Shown here: one piece after another, positions 35,174 through 43,880 of the stretch
How the letters are laid out: every line of letters begins with the position of its first letter
Position numbering within the stretch: position 1 is the first letter of the stretch
From: Isoetes taiwanensis
Lineage: Eukaryota; Streptophyta; Lycopodiopsida; Isoetales; Isoetaceae
Assembly (NCBI GenBank): GCA_021234155.1
Contig: JAJEKV010000040.1
Location: forward strand, 3,823,799 to 3,887,798
Direction: 5' to 3'
Length of the DNA stretch: 64,000 bases
Made by a program: the position numbers and the translations under genes
The notes under the pieces: generated by a model
What the model saw: only the letters and a program-made list of their open reading frames with translations
What the model was told of the DNA's origin: nothing
Database searches by the model: none

Positions 35174-35241
35174 TTATTGCTACTAAGGTTTTTCCCCCGA
35201 AAACCCTTCGGGGCGGGGGTTTTTTAATCCTGGTAGTTGTA
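35174..35241 (+). ncRNA. structured RNA element at LINE C 3' end (copy 1)
   Basis: As RNA this folds into a layered stem-loop. The outer pairing is CUACUAAGG with CCUGGUAGU, a U-rich internal loop follows, then a CCCCCG/CGGGGG stem, an AAAA internal loop and a CCC[UUCG]GGG cap. Equivalent structures occur at 38798-38868 (+), 43208-43278 (-), 52173-52235 (-) and 57724-57790 (-), with paired changes in the stems. It probably serves recognition by the element's reverse transcriptase; that role is inference. Confidence 0.7.
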
Positions 35242-35310
35242 CTTGGGTCCCATAGGCCAGTTGATCTCCGTGGACGATAAAATCATATTCTATTCTATTC
35301 TATTCTTCAT

Positions 35311-35465
35311 GTATGGCTTTCATTTTGTTATCTTTTATTTTATGATCTCTGATAGGAGTTAGTCCCTAAGTCTTGTTTTATTTGGGCTCATGCCCTTTGT
35401 TCTGTTTCGTCCCATAAGCTCGGGAAGCTTCCCGTGGATGTTAAACTTATCTTATCTTATCTAAG
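35311..35465 (+). mobile_element. 3' end of a second, related element with TTATC tail
   Basis: Right after LINE C copy 1 comes a different terminus. It has GGGCTCATGCCC (a small hairpin), TTTGTTCTG, CCCATAAGCTCGGGAAGC, then CCGTGGATGTTAAAC and a TTATC run (35440-35461). The CCCATA ... CCGTGGA-GTTAAA arrangement parallels LINE C but the tail pentamer and hairpin differ. A diverged minus-strand relative lies at 40528-40640. Confidence 0.55.
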
Positions 35466-36320
35466 GTTCCTACCCCCATTCACCTTACATGGCTTGGGAT
35501 AGTTTTACCCTACTTTCAAGATCCTAGAGGGTTTTTTATCATGTCCTCCATAATCCTAGCTTAAAAATCCCATCCTTTGGGCCAAATATTTTGCAGATGC
35601 ATTTGGCTTCAATTCGAGAGAATGCTTTTGGGATCCTTAAAAACTAGGGTGAAACTAGTTTATACCTACACCGTAGATTGCTTTAAAAATATTAGCATAG
35701 GATAAAGATGCCAAATGACCATTAGTAGCTTGGCAAAATGTACCTAAACACTTGGTAGTATCCTTTTCTTACCAGTGATATGGTACTTCTGGTTTTTTTT
35801 ATAGCTTCTTATTTGTCTCATAAGGGATGTCTTAAGATGGGACATCTAACAAGTCCTAGAGCAAGACTTAGAGATGGCGTGAAAGTTATTCCAATTTGTA
35901 ATGTGTCCCATAAGCATGTCGCCCTTTTGCATGTTATATTGCCACGTGCTACCTCTCTACAACTCGGAATGGAAATCGGCCCTGCGATTTCGCCAAGCAG
36001 GTCAAGGAACCCAAAATGTCCCAAGTGTCCATGATTTTAAATTGCAAGTAAATGGTTCTTTGTTGCATAAGAAAAAGGTGTGACCATGTTTTCCACATTC
36101 TAGGAATGTGATTTCACCAAGCCTTACCAACCAAGTTGAATGTCAATTGGACCATGTTAAAAGCCATGCCTAGCGCGTTAATGAGATCCATGTGCACACA
36201 CAGTTGCCATTGTGCATAGTATTAGTTTGCCATGCTAGACTTGGCTTCTGGCAAATTCTAAATGGAAGGCAGAAGGAAATATCCATTTCGCAGCGCCAAA
36301 CAATCTTAAAACACTTAGAT
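35466..36320. other. intergenic upstream of the 227-aa gene
   Basis: No coding, RNA gene or repeat is recognised. The last part is the promoter-proximal region of the gene starting at 36399. Confidence 0.5.
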
Positions 36321-36324
36321 GACT

Positions 36325-36332
36325 TATATAAT
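36325..36332 (+). promoter_or_regulatory. candidate TATA box
   Basis: TATATAAT lies 67 bases before the start codon of the six-exon gene, a suitable distance for a short 5' untranslated leader. This is a sequence match only. Confidence 0.35.
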
Positions 36333-36398
36333 GTCAATACTTCAAAATGGCATTATATCATACGCAACAATACGCTCTGTAGCCGCCCCCTTCTAGCC

Positions 36399-37489
36399 AT
36401 GGCTGCCTCCTTGCATTCCCAAATCCGTGTATTTCCGTCCATTTCTGTCTCTTCCAGGGCGCTCGATGCCTTCCTTACATCTTCGGCATTGCATCATCAG
36501 GTTTTTCTTCATGGATCCACTCAGTTCCCAGTTATTTCTAGAAACAATCGCAGAATCGCGAGTCCTTCAGCAATATTTCCAATCTTCGCTCTTAAATCCG
36601 AGTATGTCTTTATCTTTGTTTTCATTTCTTGTTTAAACTCTGTCTTATATCATAGAGCTGACAAAATTTTGGTCTCTAAATAGCAGCGGTGACATATCTG
36701 GAGAATCTAAATCCTTGGCATTTAATCCACTCCAAATCTTCTCATTCAACAAGTAAGTACATAGATTGTTAGATCAGTTTCCATCACAAGGTTTAGGCAT
36801 TGAATCTGGCAATCCGGTTTGCAGGATCATAGATATAATCCTATTCATTTTAAAGATTCCGGGGATGATAGCAGGGTTCCTTAAGGGCAAAGAAAACCTT
36901 ATTGACAAGATTGAAGGTACATAAAAAAGAAATAAGAAGATTTAGCAACCCTAAAAGTGAAGCGTTTTTATTTTAAATCTGCTGTCTTGAAAACAGAGGA
37001 GCTACATGAAGTGGCAGACGGCCTGCAAGGAGTTGCAAAGGTAATTGACGAAGTGGCTGATGCCATGGAAGAAGTGGAAGAAAATTTTGAGAAACATGCA
37101 AACGGAAATAAGGAGATTGCTGACAAGGTAAATTTTAAGCTAATTCTTAAATTTAGGACTTCATCTCTTTCAGTTTTCTTTAAGATCCAGCGCCCCTGTT
37201 TCATGTTTGCAGGTAAAAACTGCAACCAAGAACATAAAGAAAGATGTCCAAGATGTCAATACTGCCTTAGATAAACTTGACAAAAGCGCAGAGAAAGCAA
37301 AGACAGAAACGAACACTGATACATCAACGGAATCAAAAGATGATTCTTCAAAAGATACATCAAAAAGAATAAATCCCCAAGCATTATCAGCAGGTAGGCT
37401 CTGCGTCAACGTGTTTCTGATCTGTACGAAGCTAGAGATTTTTCTACTCAAAGTAATGCAAAAATTGATGTCTTATTTCAGTTGAATAA
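36399..37489 (+). CDS. 227-aa probable plastid membrane/coiled-coil protein, six exons
   Basis: Exons 36399-36601, 36684-36752, 36825-36916, 36997-37127, 37213-37393 and 37482-37489 join in phase with GT-AG introns to 227 codons plus stop. Residues 1-66 are Ser/Ala/Arg-rich without acidic residues except one, as in chloroplast transit peptides (MAASLHSQIR...FPIFALKS). About residues 91-109 form one hydrophobic segment (IIDIILFILKIPGMIAGFL). The rest is a charged helix/coiled coil (VAKVIDEVADAMEEVEENFE, later LDKLDKSAEKAK) and a Ser/Asp/Lys-rich tail ending RINPQALSAVE. ATG is in a good context (AGCCATGGC). Exon 2 has a TAGCAG tandem acceptor that would add or drop one residue. I do not recognise the family; plastid location is inferred from the N-terminus. 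Confidence 0.8.
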
Positions 37490-37731
37490 TGCATTTCTTA
37501 CTGGCATCCACAGTATGGAGAACTTATTTTCGTTGTATTTTTGCGCAAGTGGACTAAAACTAATGCCTTGGTTTCTGTGTGAAGGATCGACGAAGAGGGC
37601 ATGGGCTATTCAAAGCAGAGCGTCTTCTTTTGACCTAGTTTGGAAATGGCTATTCCGGTGCGTTGCTGCCATAGCCATAGCTTCTGTTTGGAGACCACAT
37701 CTGTTGAGACCCCTCGCATTTCTGCTCATTC

Positions 37732-37965
37732 GTGCTCAATTCTTTGCCATGTAACACAGCATAAATATACTTATTATTTATTCTAGCACGCATGTGCCCG
37801 CCATTTATTCCATAATTTTTTCCTACCAATGTGTATTTAAGTTTGTTGGCCCTTTTTAGTGCTCAATTTTTTGCCATGTAACACAGTGTAAATATACTTA
37901 TTATTGATTCTAGCACGCATGTGCTCGCCATTTATTCCATAATTTTTTCCTACCAATGTGTCTAA
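37732..37965. repeat. direct duplication, period about 126 bp
   Basis: Copies 37732-37841 and 37858-37965 share GCTCAATT, TTTGCCATGTAACACAG, AAATATACTTATTATT, TCTAGCACGCATGTGC and CATAATTTTTTCCTACCAAT. It lies within or just after the 3' end of the 227-aa gene, so it could affect its polyadenylation. Confidence 0.85.
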
Positions 37966-38790
37966 TGGGTTTGGAAAAAAAAATTAAAAAAGATATGAGC
38001 CGTTGGATTTTACTTTCTCCCCTTATGGCTACCGTACAGGTGGCACGACCTCAATGTGGCAGTTCCAATCAGAAGAATGGTGGTGAGATGTTCTGCCATG
38101 GCGTCGAAGCTTCAAATTCGAAGCAATAAAGCTTCAGATTCGTAAAAGCCTAGCCATGGCGCCGAAGCTTCATATTCAAAGCTTCGGACTCCAAGCAATG
38201 ATGCCAAATGAAACTCACACCTCTCTTCCCTGCCTTGCTCTCTTCGCTTCAGATTCGAAGGGTCTTGCAGTTCTATTTTGTTCGATCCACTCTCTTTCCT
38301 GATCCAGCCGGCTCAGATCAAATAGAAGCTTCAAATTAACATTCATTTTTATTCAGGCTATTCATCGCAGCCCTGCAAGATATATGGAAGATATATGCCC
38401 ATCCATGTCGATAAATCCATGGCTGCCTATCATCGCTGCCCTACAAGGGAAACCACCCTGTCTCACAAAATTGGCCATGCTTGCTTGCGAAATGGGTCAA
38501 TTCAGGCAAACAATCCTGTTTCTAGATATGCAGGCTTCTCTTAAGCAGGCTGCAGATGTCACAAATAGAAACACAATCTTCAGCCGCAAATAGAGCCATT
38601 TAAGCATAAAAAAAAAACCAATCCAATGGCTATTATATTTTTCACCCAAAAACAATTTAACCCGAAGCCTAAAAATGATTGCATAACTCTAATAAGTTTG
38701 TTGGCCCTTTTCTGGTTGGCTCTTTTCTGGTTGGTTCTAGATAAACGGCTGCAATTACTGAGCCCTCAGTAGTCATTATCTAAGCTTGTC
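37966..38790. other. intergenic with GCTTCAGATTCGAAG-type repeats
   Basis: Several AAGCTTCA-ATTCGAAG words (about 38107-38345) form short inverted and direct repeats. A 69-codon frame at 38384-38593 is unrecognised. The TAAGTTTGTTGGCCCTTTT word of 37840 recurs at 38695. Confidence 0.45.
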
Positions 38791-38956
38791 TAGTATCATC
38801 ATTACTGCAAAGGTTTTTCCCTTGAAAACCTTTCGAGGCAGGGGTTTTTTAATCCTAGTAGTAATGATTATACTAGCCCATTGTATGGGTCCCATGACCT
38901 ATTGGTCTCCGTGGACGTTAAAAAAACTATTCTATTCTATTCTATTCTAATTGTGT
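38791..38956 (+). mobile_element. LINE C copy 4: 3' end only
   Basis: The stretch contains just the hairpin (38798-38868), GGGTCCCATGACCTATTGGTCTC, CCGTGGACGTTAAA and a TATTC tail (38933-38955). This is an extremely 5'-truncated insertion of the LINE C family, or a short element sharing its 3' end. Confidence 0.8.
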
Positions 38957-40210
38957 ATCTAAGATCTTCTATAGCACACCAAAACAAAAGGTTCATTTTT
39001 TTTTTGTTTAACATAAAATACAATTACAATAACACGATCTTTTCACTATTTTCATAAAAGTTTACTGCACTACAATGATGCGGGACAAAAGACATAACCA
39101 GAATGAAAAGCTGGATCGAGAATCAACTAGTGGGACGTGAAACACTACCAAATCCGCTCAAAAATTTGTTATTTTCACCCAGAAAACTTAATCAAATATG
39201 AGTATATTATATATCATCAGAAAGATCCTGGAGAGAGCTTTTTAACGCAATAAAAAACATTCAAAGCAAAGTCCAAATTAAAAAATTATGTTAAAAACTA
39301 TATTACGTCAAATGTACATGGCATACACTTTGTAAAAAAGTATCCGGATTGAAAAGTATAAAAAGCAAGTACCTGATCAAATCATATGTCAATAGAAAGC
39401 TTTTTACATAAGCTTTCCAAAGAGCCAAGATCATCTGAATCTGACCTCGATCGATAGCTCATAAAAAGCTTTTCTAAAGAGCCAAGATCATCTAAATCTG
39501 ACCTCGATCTATAGCTTAAGTTATGAGCGCAGAAACAATTGATATCCTCTCTCTAATGCTTCTCTTCTTTATCTATTTTTAATGACTTAGATATTATACA
39601 ATGATTTGGTAAAAAAGAACCTCCCATAAAAATTTTGTTTCTTATTGAACTTTTTTTCCTAACCATAAATTTGTAAAAAGCATTTGCAAACGTAATTGCC
39701 TCCTCTCAATAATAATTTTGTTATGTGTTATATAAATAACATTGTGGGATTTTATGCTTTATAAGGGTGAAGTGCAAGGCGAAGTTGGGCGAGCCGCGGA
39801 GTTGAGCCTTCCACCGAGCCCCCTACATGGTGCGAAAGCCCACAAGGGCATTTTATAAAATGTAAAATGGCTTTTGTTGAATTACGTGAATGTGGTATTC
39901 TGAATATATATATAAATTGAGTGTTAAATTATTCTTTTTTCTTTTTTGTTCCGAGTTTCTCCACCGCAAAATCTACTTATGCATGCCACATGTTCTTTTC
40001 TTTTTACGTCCTTGGAGCCACACCGCCTTTCGACAACTCGTGTGAAGGGGCATAGTTTTTCCTACGGCGATTCTTTCGTTGTTGTAATCGAGGGTGCCCC
40101 ACTTTGGCTCGGGTCCCTTAAGGGCTCACCCAATCTAATGGCTAGGATTAACCGGTTTAAAATTTCCGGCTTTTGGCTTTTTTTTTGGAATGCCGTAACA
40201 TTTTTTAAGT
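38957..40210. other. intergenic, no gene seen, one 57-bp tandem duplication
   Basis: 39411-39467 and 39468-39524 are tandem copies containing AAGAGCCAAGATCATCT and ATCTGACCTCGATC. The remainder is AT-rich; a short GC-rich patch at 39770-39850 matches no RNA gene that I can recognise. Confidence 0.5.
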
Positions 40211-40221
40211 GAGGCAAAACT

Positions 40222-40430
40222 CTAATAGACATCTGCCATTATGATGAGCTGGTCAAGACCTTCAAAATAACTATTCACATATCCTGTTTTGACAATCTTA
40301 ACACCCAAAACCATTTTTGGGTACTCGATAACCGTTAGGGGCAAAAGGCCTATTTTGAGGCAGTATAGCTCGCAGTCAATGGCATCGGAGGAGATGATTT
40401 TAGAGTCATCCAATAGAACCATTCTTGGAC
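40222..40430 (-). pseudogene. unrecognised coding-like fragment, 66 codons
   Basis: A minus-strand frame reads MVLLDDSKIISSDAIDCELY ... VIEYPKMVLG ... YFEGLDQLIIMADVY and then stops. It has normal protein-like composition, unlike its surroundings. Upstream codons (LTYGNNDPIKDLQC) are in the same style but separated by a stop. It may be a terminal exon of a lost gene; no family was recognised. Confidence 0.3.
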
Positions 40431-40527
40431 ATCTACTGAGCCAAACTTCAATCCATTATGCGCACTGGAGGTCCTTGATCGGATCATTATTGCCATATGT
40501 GAGCCAAAGTAGGAAGAAGGAAGAAAC

Positions 40528-40640
40528 TTTTAATGTCCACGGAACCCAATCGTGTTATGGGACCACAAGTACAAAACGGGACCGAAGTCCCTAACCAGAA
40601 CAAGGACCGAAGCCCACAAAATAAAACATAGTCACCATGG
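40528..40640 (-). mobile_element. diverged 3' end of the TTATC/TATTC element group
   Basis: Read on the minus strand: TTTTATTTTGTGGGCTTCGG, CCTTGTTCTG, GTCCCATAACACGATTGGG and CCGTGGACATTAAAAG. It is followed by a degenerate TTC-rich tail. The order matches 35345-35445. Confidence 0.45.
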
Positions 40641-40879
40641 CCCAGATTAAAAACCACCTGAAAAAAAACTGTTGCCAGGATGACTACACATCCAAAAATC
40701 CATGCTATTGCAAGAAGCAACAAGCATACCTCCAACAAACAAGACTTCACCCAACGCCTCCGAACCGTAACCTCTTCACAGCTGTGTGCTGGAAAACAGA
40801 CGCCCCCAACGCCAATCGCCCAGACACTCAGGGAAGGCGGCGCTCAGAGAAACCGCTCAGGGAAATCGCTCAGTGGAGG

Positions 40880-41070
40880 TGCCTCCTCACTACCGCGCTC
40901 CACCAATCCAGGCATGCTCTCAGGCGCATACGCTCAGGCACGCTCTCGCAGGCTCACAGGCGCCATCCATCACCGCACCTCCCAGGCGCCATCCTTCACT
41001 ACGCCCAGGCGACCCTGAAGGCGCCCAGGCGCTCAGGCAGGCGCCCGGGCAGGCGCTCAAAGGGTTCGTC
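40880..41070. repeat. GCGCC/CAGGCGC-rich low-complexity tract
   Basis: Many overlapping words of the type AGGCGCCCAGGCGCTCAGG occur. The long plus-strand frame (40637-41437) that covers it has repeat-driven Arg/Ser/His composition and is not called as a gene. Confidence 0.6.
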
Positions 41071-41269
41071 CCTTAACCAATGTCGCATCCTCGAATCCTT
41101 CAAATCCTTCAAGATCAATTTTCCGCTACAATCAGCCATTTTGTTCCCCTTGATGGTGGTGTTGTCGATGGAGCTTATATCAGAATATCTCATGATGAAT
41201 GGTCTACTCATAACCTTCAATAATCCAATAATTTATGACTTTATGTGCTGCCGAGTGGAATCGGCTCAA

Positions 41270-41415
41270 TTAAAAACTTCCACAACCAAATTCGAAGCTC
41301 GACGCCTTTTTAAGCTTTGCAGTTGTTCTCACTTCTCTGTCGGTATTGGATGCAAGCACAGCTGTAATAATTTTAACAAGAAAGGTATAGCTTTCTTCCA
41401 TCGGCATGGCTGCAA
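41270..41415 (-). pseudogene. exon-like fragment, 45 codons
   Basis: On the minus strand a good acceptor (CCCTTTGCAG) precedes ATGCCGATGGAAGAAAGC and a 45-codon frame (MPMEESYTFLVKIITAVLAS ... FGCGSF) that ends at a TAA. It is coding-like, but no family or partner exon is recognised. A second coding-like frame lies downstream on the same strand (about 41040-41215: DISSIDNTTIKGNKMAD). Confidence 0.3.
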
Positions 41416-41445
41416 AGGGAAAAGAAATAAAGCATAAAAGTATGG

Positions 41446-41570
41446 CGAACACTGATACGTCAACGGAATCAAAAGATGATTCTTCAAAAGATACATCAAA
41501 AAGAATAAATCCTCAAGCATTATCACCAGGTAGGCTCTTCATCAATGTGTTTCTGATCTGTACGAAGCTA
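41446..41570 (+). pseudogene. duplicate of exon 5 end plus intron of the 227-aa gene
   Basis: 125 bases match 37310-37434 with only a few substitutions: the last 84 bases of exon 5, the GT donor and 41 bases of intron. Intronic sequence shows a DNA-level duplication, not retroposition. No other exon accompanies it. Confidence 0.9.
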
Positions 41571-43110
41571 TCTTTTTCTTAGCTTACTTTTAATGCTTCA
41601 AGAAACATGGCAAGAAAATAATGTGCACAATGAACTAAGCAACAACAAAAGCAACACACATCAAACAAATCACTCTTAATATATAGCTAATTCTGGCCTT
41701 CTTGTAATCAATCCTTTGCATACTATACCACGCAGATTCCATAACCCTCTATATCAAAGCGTGCATAAATCTGGATATGGCAGTCTATGTGTCTCAAATT
41801 AAATCAATCAACAGAAAGTCCCACCTGGAAATTTCTTCATATGTAGGCCTCTAGACCCTTTGCAATTGCATGCGCCTCAAAAGATCGGCTTCTCGCTCCA
41901 AGAATCAAACTGCAGAAGAAGAAGTTAATTCTGACCTAACATTGCTATTTGTATCATAACTCTCTCATACGATTGAATTTTGGTCTGATCAGACCAATCT
42001 GGAAAGGCTGCTCAAAAATCTTCCTAGAAAAGAAAAAAGCACCTAAAAAAGATCTCCGGTCGCTGAGATATAATGCTGCAAAATTTGGGCTCTAAAACTT
42101 TCATGTTCGGGTTCCTTCTGCTTTCAAGTTCTGGAAAAGCTCTTGCAAACATTCTTTTTCATAAAGGTAAAACCCTTTCTTATTATATATTCTCTATTCT
42201 CCATGCATGCCATGCATGTGTACATACATACGTAAGGACGTATACTAGCCCATCAAGTGGCCAGGTCTGTTACAGGATTGGCAAACGGGCATGCAAGAAT
42301 GCAGGGTCGCCATAGCTGGGAAAAAACATGGATCAACAGGCAAAAACATCAGGTAAAATAGGGATCAACATGCAAAAACCTAGCAAAAAATAGGGGATGG
42401 TAAAACATGCAAGAACTTAGTCCTAGGCAAAGCAGGTGCCATAGCTGTCAACACCGTAGCCGCAGCTCTGCCATAGCCATGAAAATGGAGAGAAAAAAAA
42501 GGAGAAGCCAAATTTGCTCCCCATTTCCATGTTGTGGTGGCATGGCCACTGGTCCCACATTCTGGTATGGCCAGTGACCCGTTCCCGGCTGCCGCCGGTC
42601 GCAGGGCCATACGAGTTGACATCAAGATGTGGTCCCAATGGCCATACACCATATGTCACTTCCTCTCCATTTTGGCATAAACTGATTTTGATCTTCTATT
42701 TGAATATTGCGGGGGGTCCAGACCCCTCCCTTCGTTTCACAATCGACTCTCATATAAATCACAATTGGGTTGCTCCAATTTTTGGTCGTACAATTCATTG
42801 CACCTACATGGAATGAGCCACAAGATGCTTCACGTGGATTAAATTTAATAGGAACTTATGGCATTTACAAATAATAAATTGTTGAGTGTTTCTTTCTGCA
42901 TATATCATCCTCTCTCTGAGTATTTTTTTACGAATTGCTATCTCTAACGAATGCAATCCTGATTGCGGAGGCCACATTACTGCCTGGGATATGGTTAAGG
43001 CTTTACATATAGAGTAGATTCCATGAACTAAGAATTGGCTGCCTCACATTTAATTTACTCTATTAGCAACACCTACGTATATATGATTAAGGCTAACAAC
43101 ACCTGCATAC
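41571..43110. other. intergenic, no gene seen
   Basis: AT-rich sequence with short chance frames. A segment around 42370-42660 contains ATGGCC/GCCATAG words in both orientations. No element ends were recognised. Confidence 0.45.
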
Positions 43111-43121
43111 ATATGATTAAG

Positions 43122-43733
43122 AATAGAATAGAATAGAATAGAATAGATTTTTTATCGTCCACAGAGACTAATTGGCCATGGGACCCAAACAAAAAAAGAG
43201 CAGTAAGCTTATTACTGTCAGGATTAAATAACCCACGTCCCGAAGGGTTTTCGAGGGAAAAACCTTAGCAGTAATAAGTATGTTGGTACACTGTACAATT
43301 GTATAGGACAATTCAATACTGTCCGGAGGACACAACTGAGTCCATGTATCCATAACCTCCTGGAGGTGTGACCCCAACAAGCCCACGGACGACGTATTCA
43401 ATAACTCATGCAGCGGCTGGTCAAGCACAACTAACCGAACATACTGTGCTCGGATATGGGCAAACGCTGGACAGATCTGGAGGGCATGACATTTGTCTTC
43501 AATGGCACCCTAGTGGCAACACTGACAAAGCCTATCCTTCCGTGCTTCCCGAGTCCAACGCCCTTAATGCGGAGACCATGTCACCCGTGCGAATGGAAGC
43601 TATAAGTCTGCACTTCTTCATGGGCAAATGGGTGTATAGGTACTGGTGTGGGCCTCTCGTGAGCATAGGATTGACTTGCTGTTGATAGTGTGTCATCTTA
43701 ACGTGTGTCAGAGCATCTGCATCCCAGAGCTTG
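43122..43733 (-). mobile_element. LINE C copy 2, 5'-truncated
   Basis: On the minus strand this carries the last part of the C-terminal coding region (LNTSSVGLLGSHLQEVMD). The hairpin (43208-43278), CATGGCCAATTAGTCTC, a TGGACGATAAA word and TATTC units at 43122-43146 follow. The 5' edge at about 43733 joins another TATTC run (43738-43757). Confidence 0.85.
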
Positions 43734-43737
43734 CAAA

Positions 43738-43757
43738 GAATAGAATAGAATAGAATT
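43738..43757 (-). repeat. TATTC run at the 5' edge of LINE C copy 2
   Basis: AATAGAATAGAATAGAATT on the plus strand, followed by a T run. It has no LINE C hairpin of its own on the far side, so it looks like part of the target into which copy 2 inserted. Confidence 0.7.
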
Positions 43758-43849
43758 TTTTTTTTTAGCATCTAGGTACAGCTTTAGTGCATCAACCTTC
43801 ACTACTATGCAAACCATACATAGTAGAGAAGCATGCATAGAATATAAGA

Positions 43850-43879
43850 CTAGTTATGGTGCCCGGCGTTGCCGGGCTT
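43850..43879 (-). mobile_element. probable Helitron 3' terminus
   Basis: On the minus strand a GCCCGGC-AAC-GCCGGGC hairpin is followed by eight bases and CTAG, with T as the next host base. This is the standard Helitron 3' end (subterminal hairpin, CTRR, insertion before T). The element would extend to higher coordinates; its 5' end is not securely found and no helicase coding is seen, so it would be non-autonomous. Confidence 0.55.
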
Positions 43880-43880
43880 T

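Larger units (their letters stand above)
31160..35306 (+). mobile_element. LINE C copy 1: CpG-rich LINE with structured 3' end and TATTC tail
   Basis: Endonuclease (31165-32270), linker and reverse transcriptase (32837-34190) and a C-terminal region (34200-35122) occur in order but with many small frameshifts. The element ends with a long hairpin (35174-35241), the word CCCATAGGCCAGTTGATCTC, CCGTGGACGATAAAATC and a run of TATTC (35286-35306). Three other copies or ends in this window share that terminus, and two also share the coding end. The pentamer tail instead of poly(A) separates it from the L1-type LINEs A and B. Clade assignment is not possible by eye. Confidence 0.85.

Noticed and set aside
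35190-35225. Hairpin followed by TTTTTT that looks like a bacterial intrinsic terminator
   Set aside because: It is the 3' structure of LINE C, repeated at four other places with LINE-specific flanks. A bacterial terminator has no meaning in this context.
40637-41437. 266-codon plus-strand frame
   Set aside because: It overlaps a GCGCC-rich low-complexity tract and a minus-strand transposon end. Its Arg/His/Ser content comes from the repeat.
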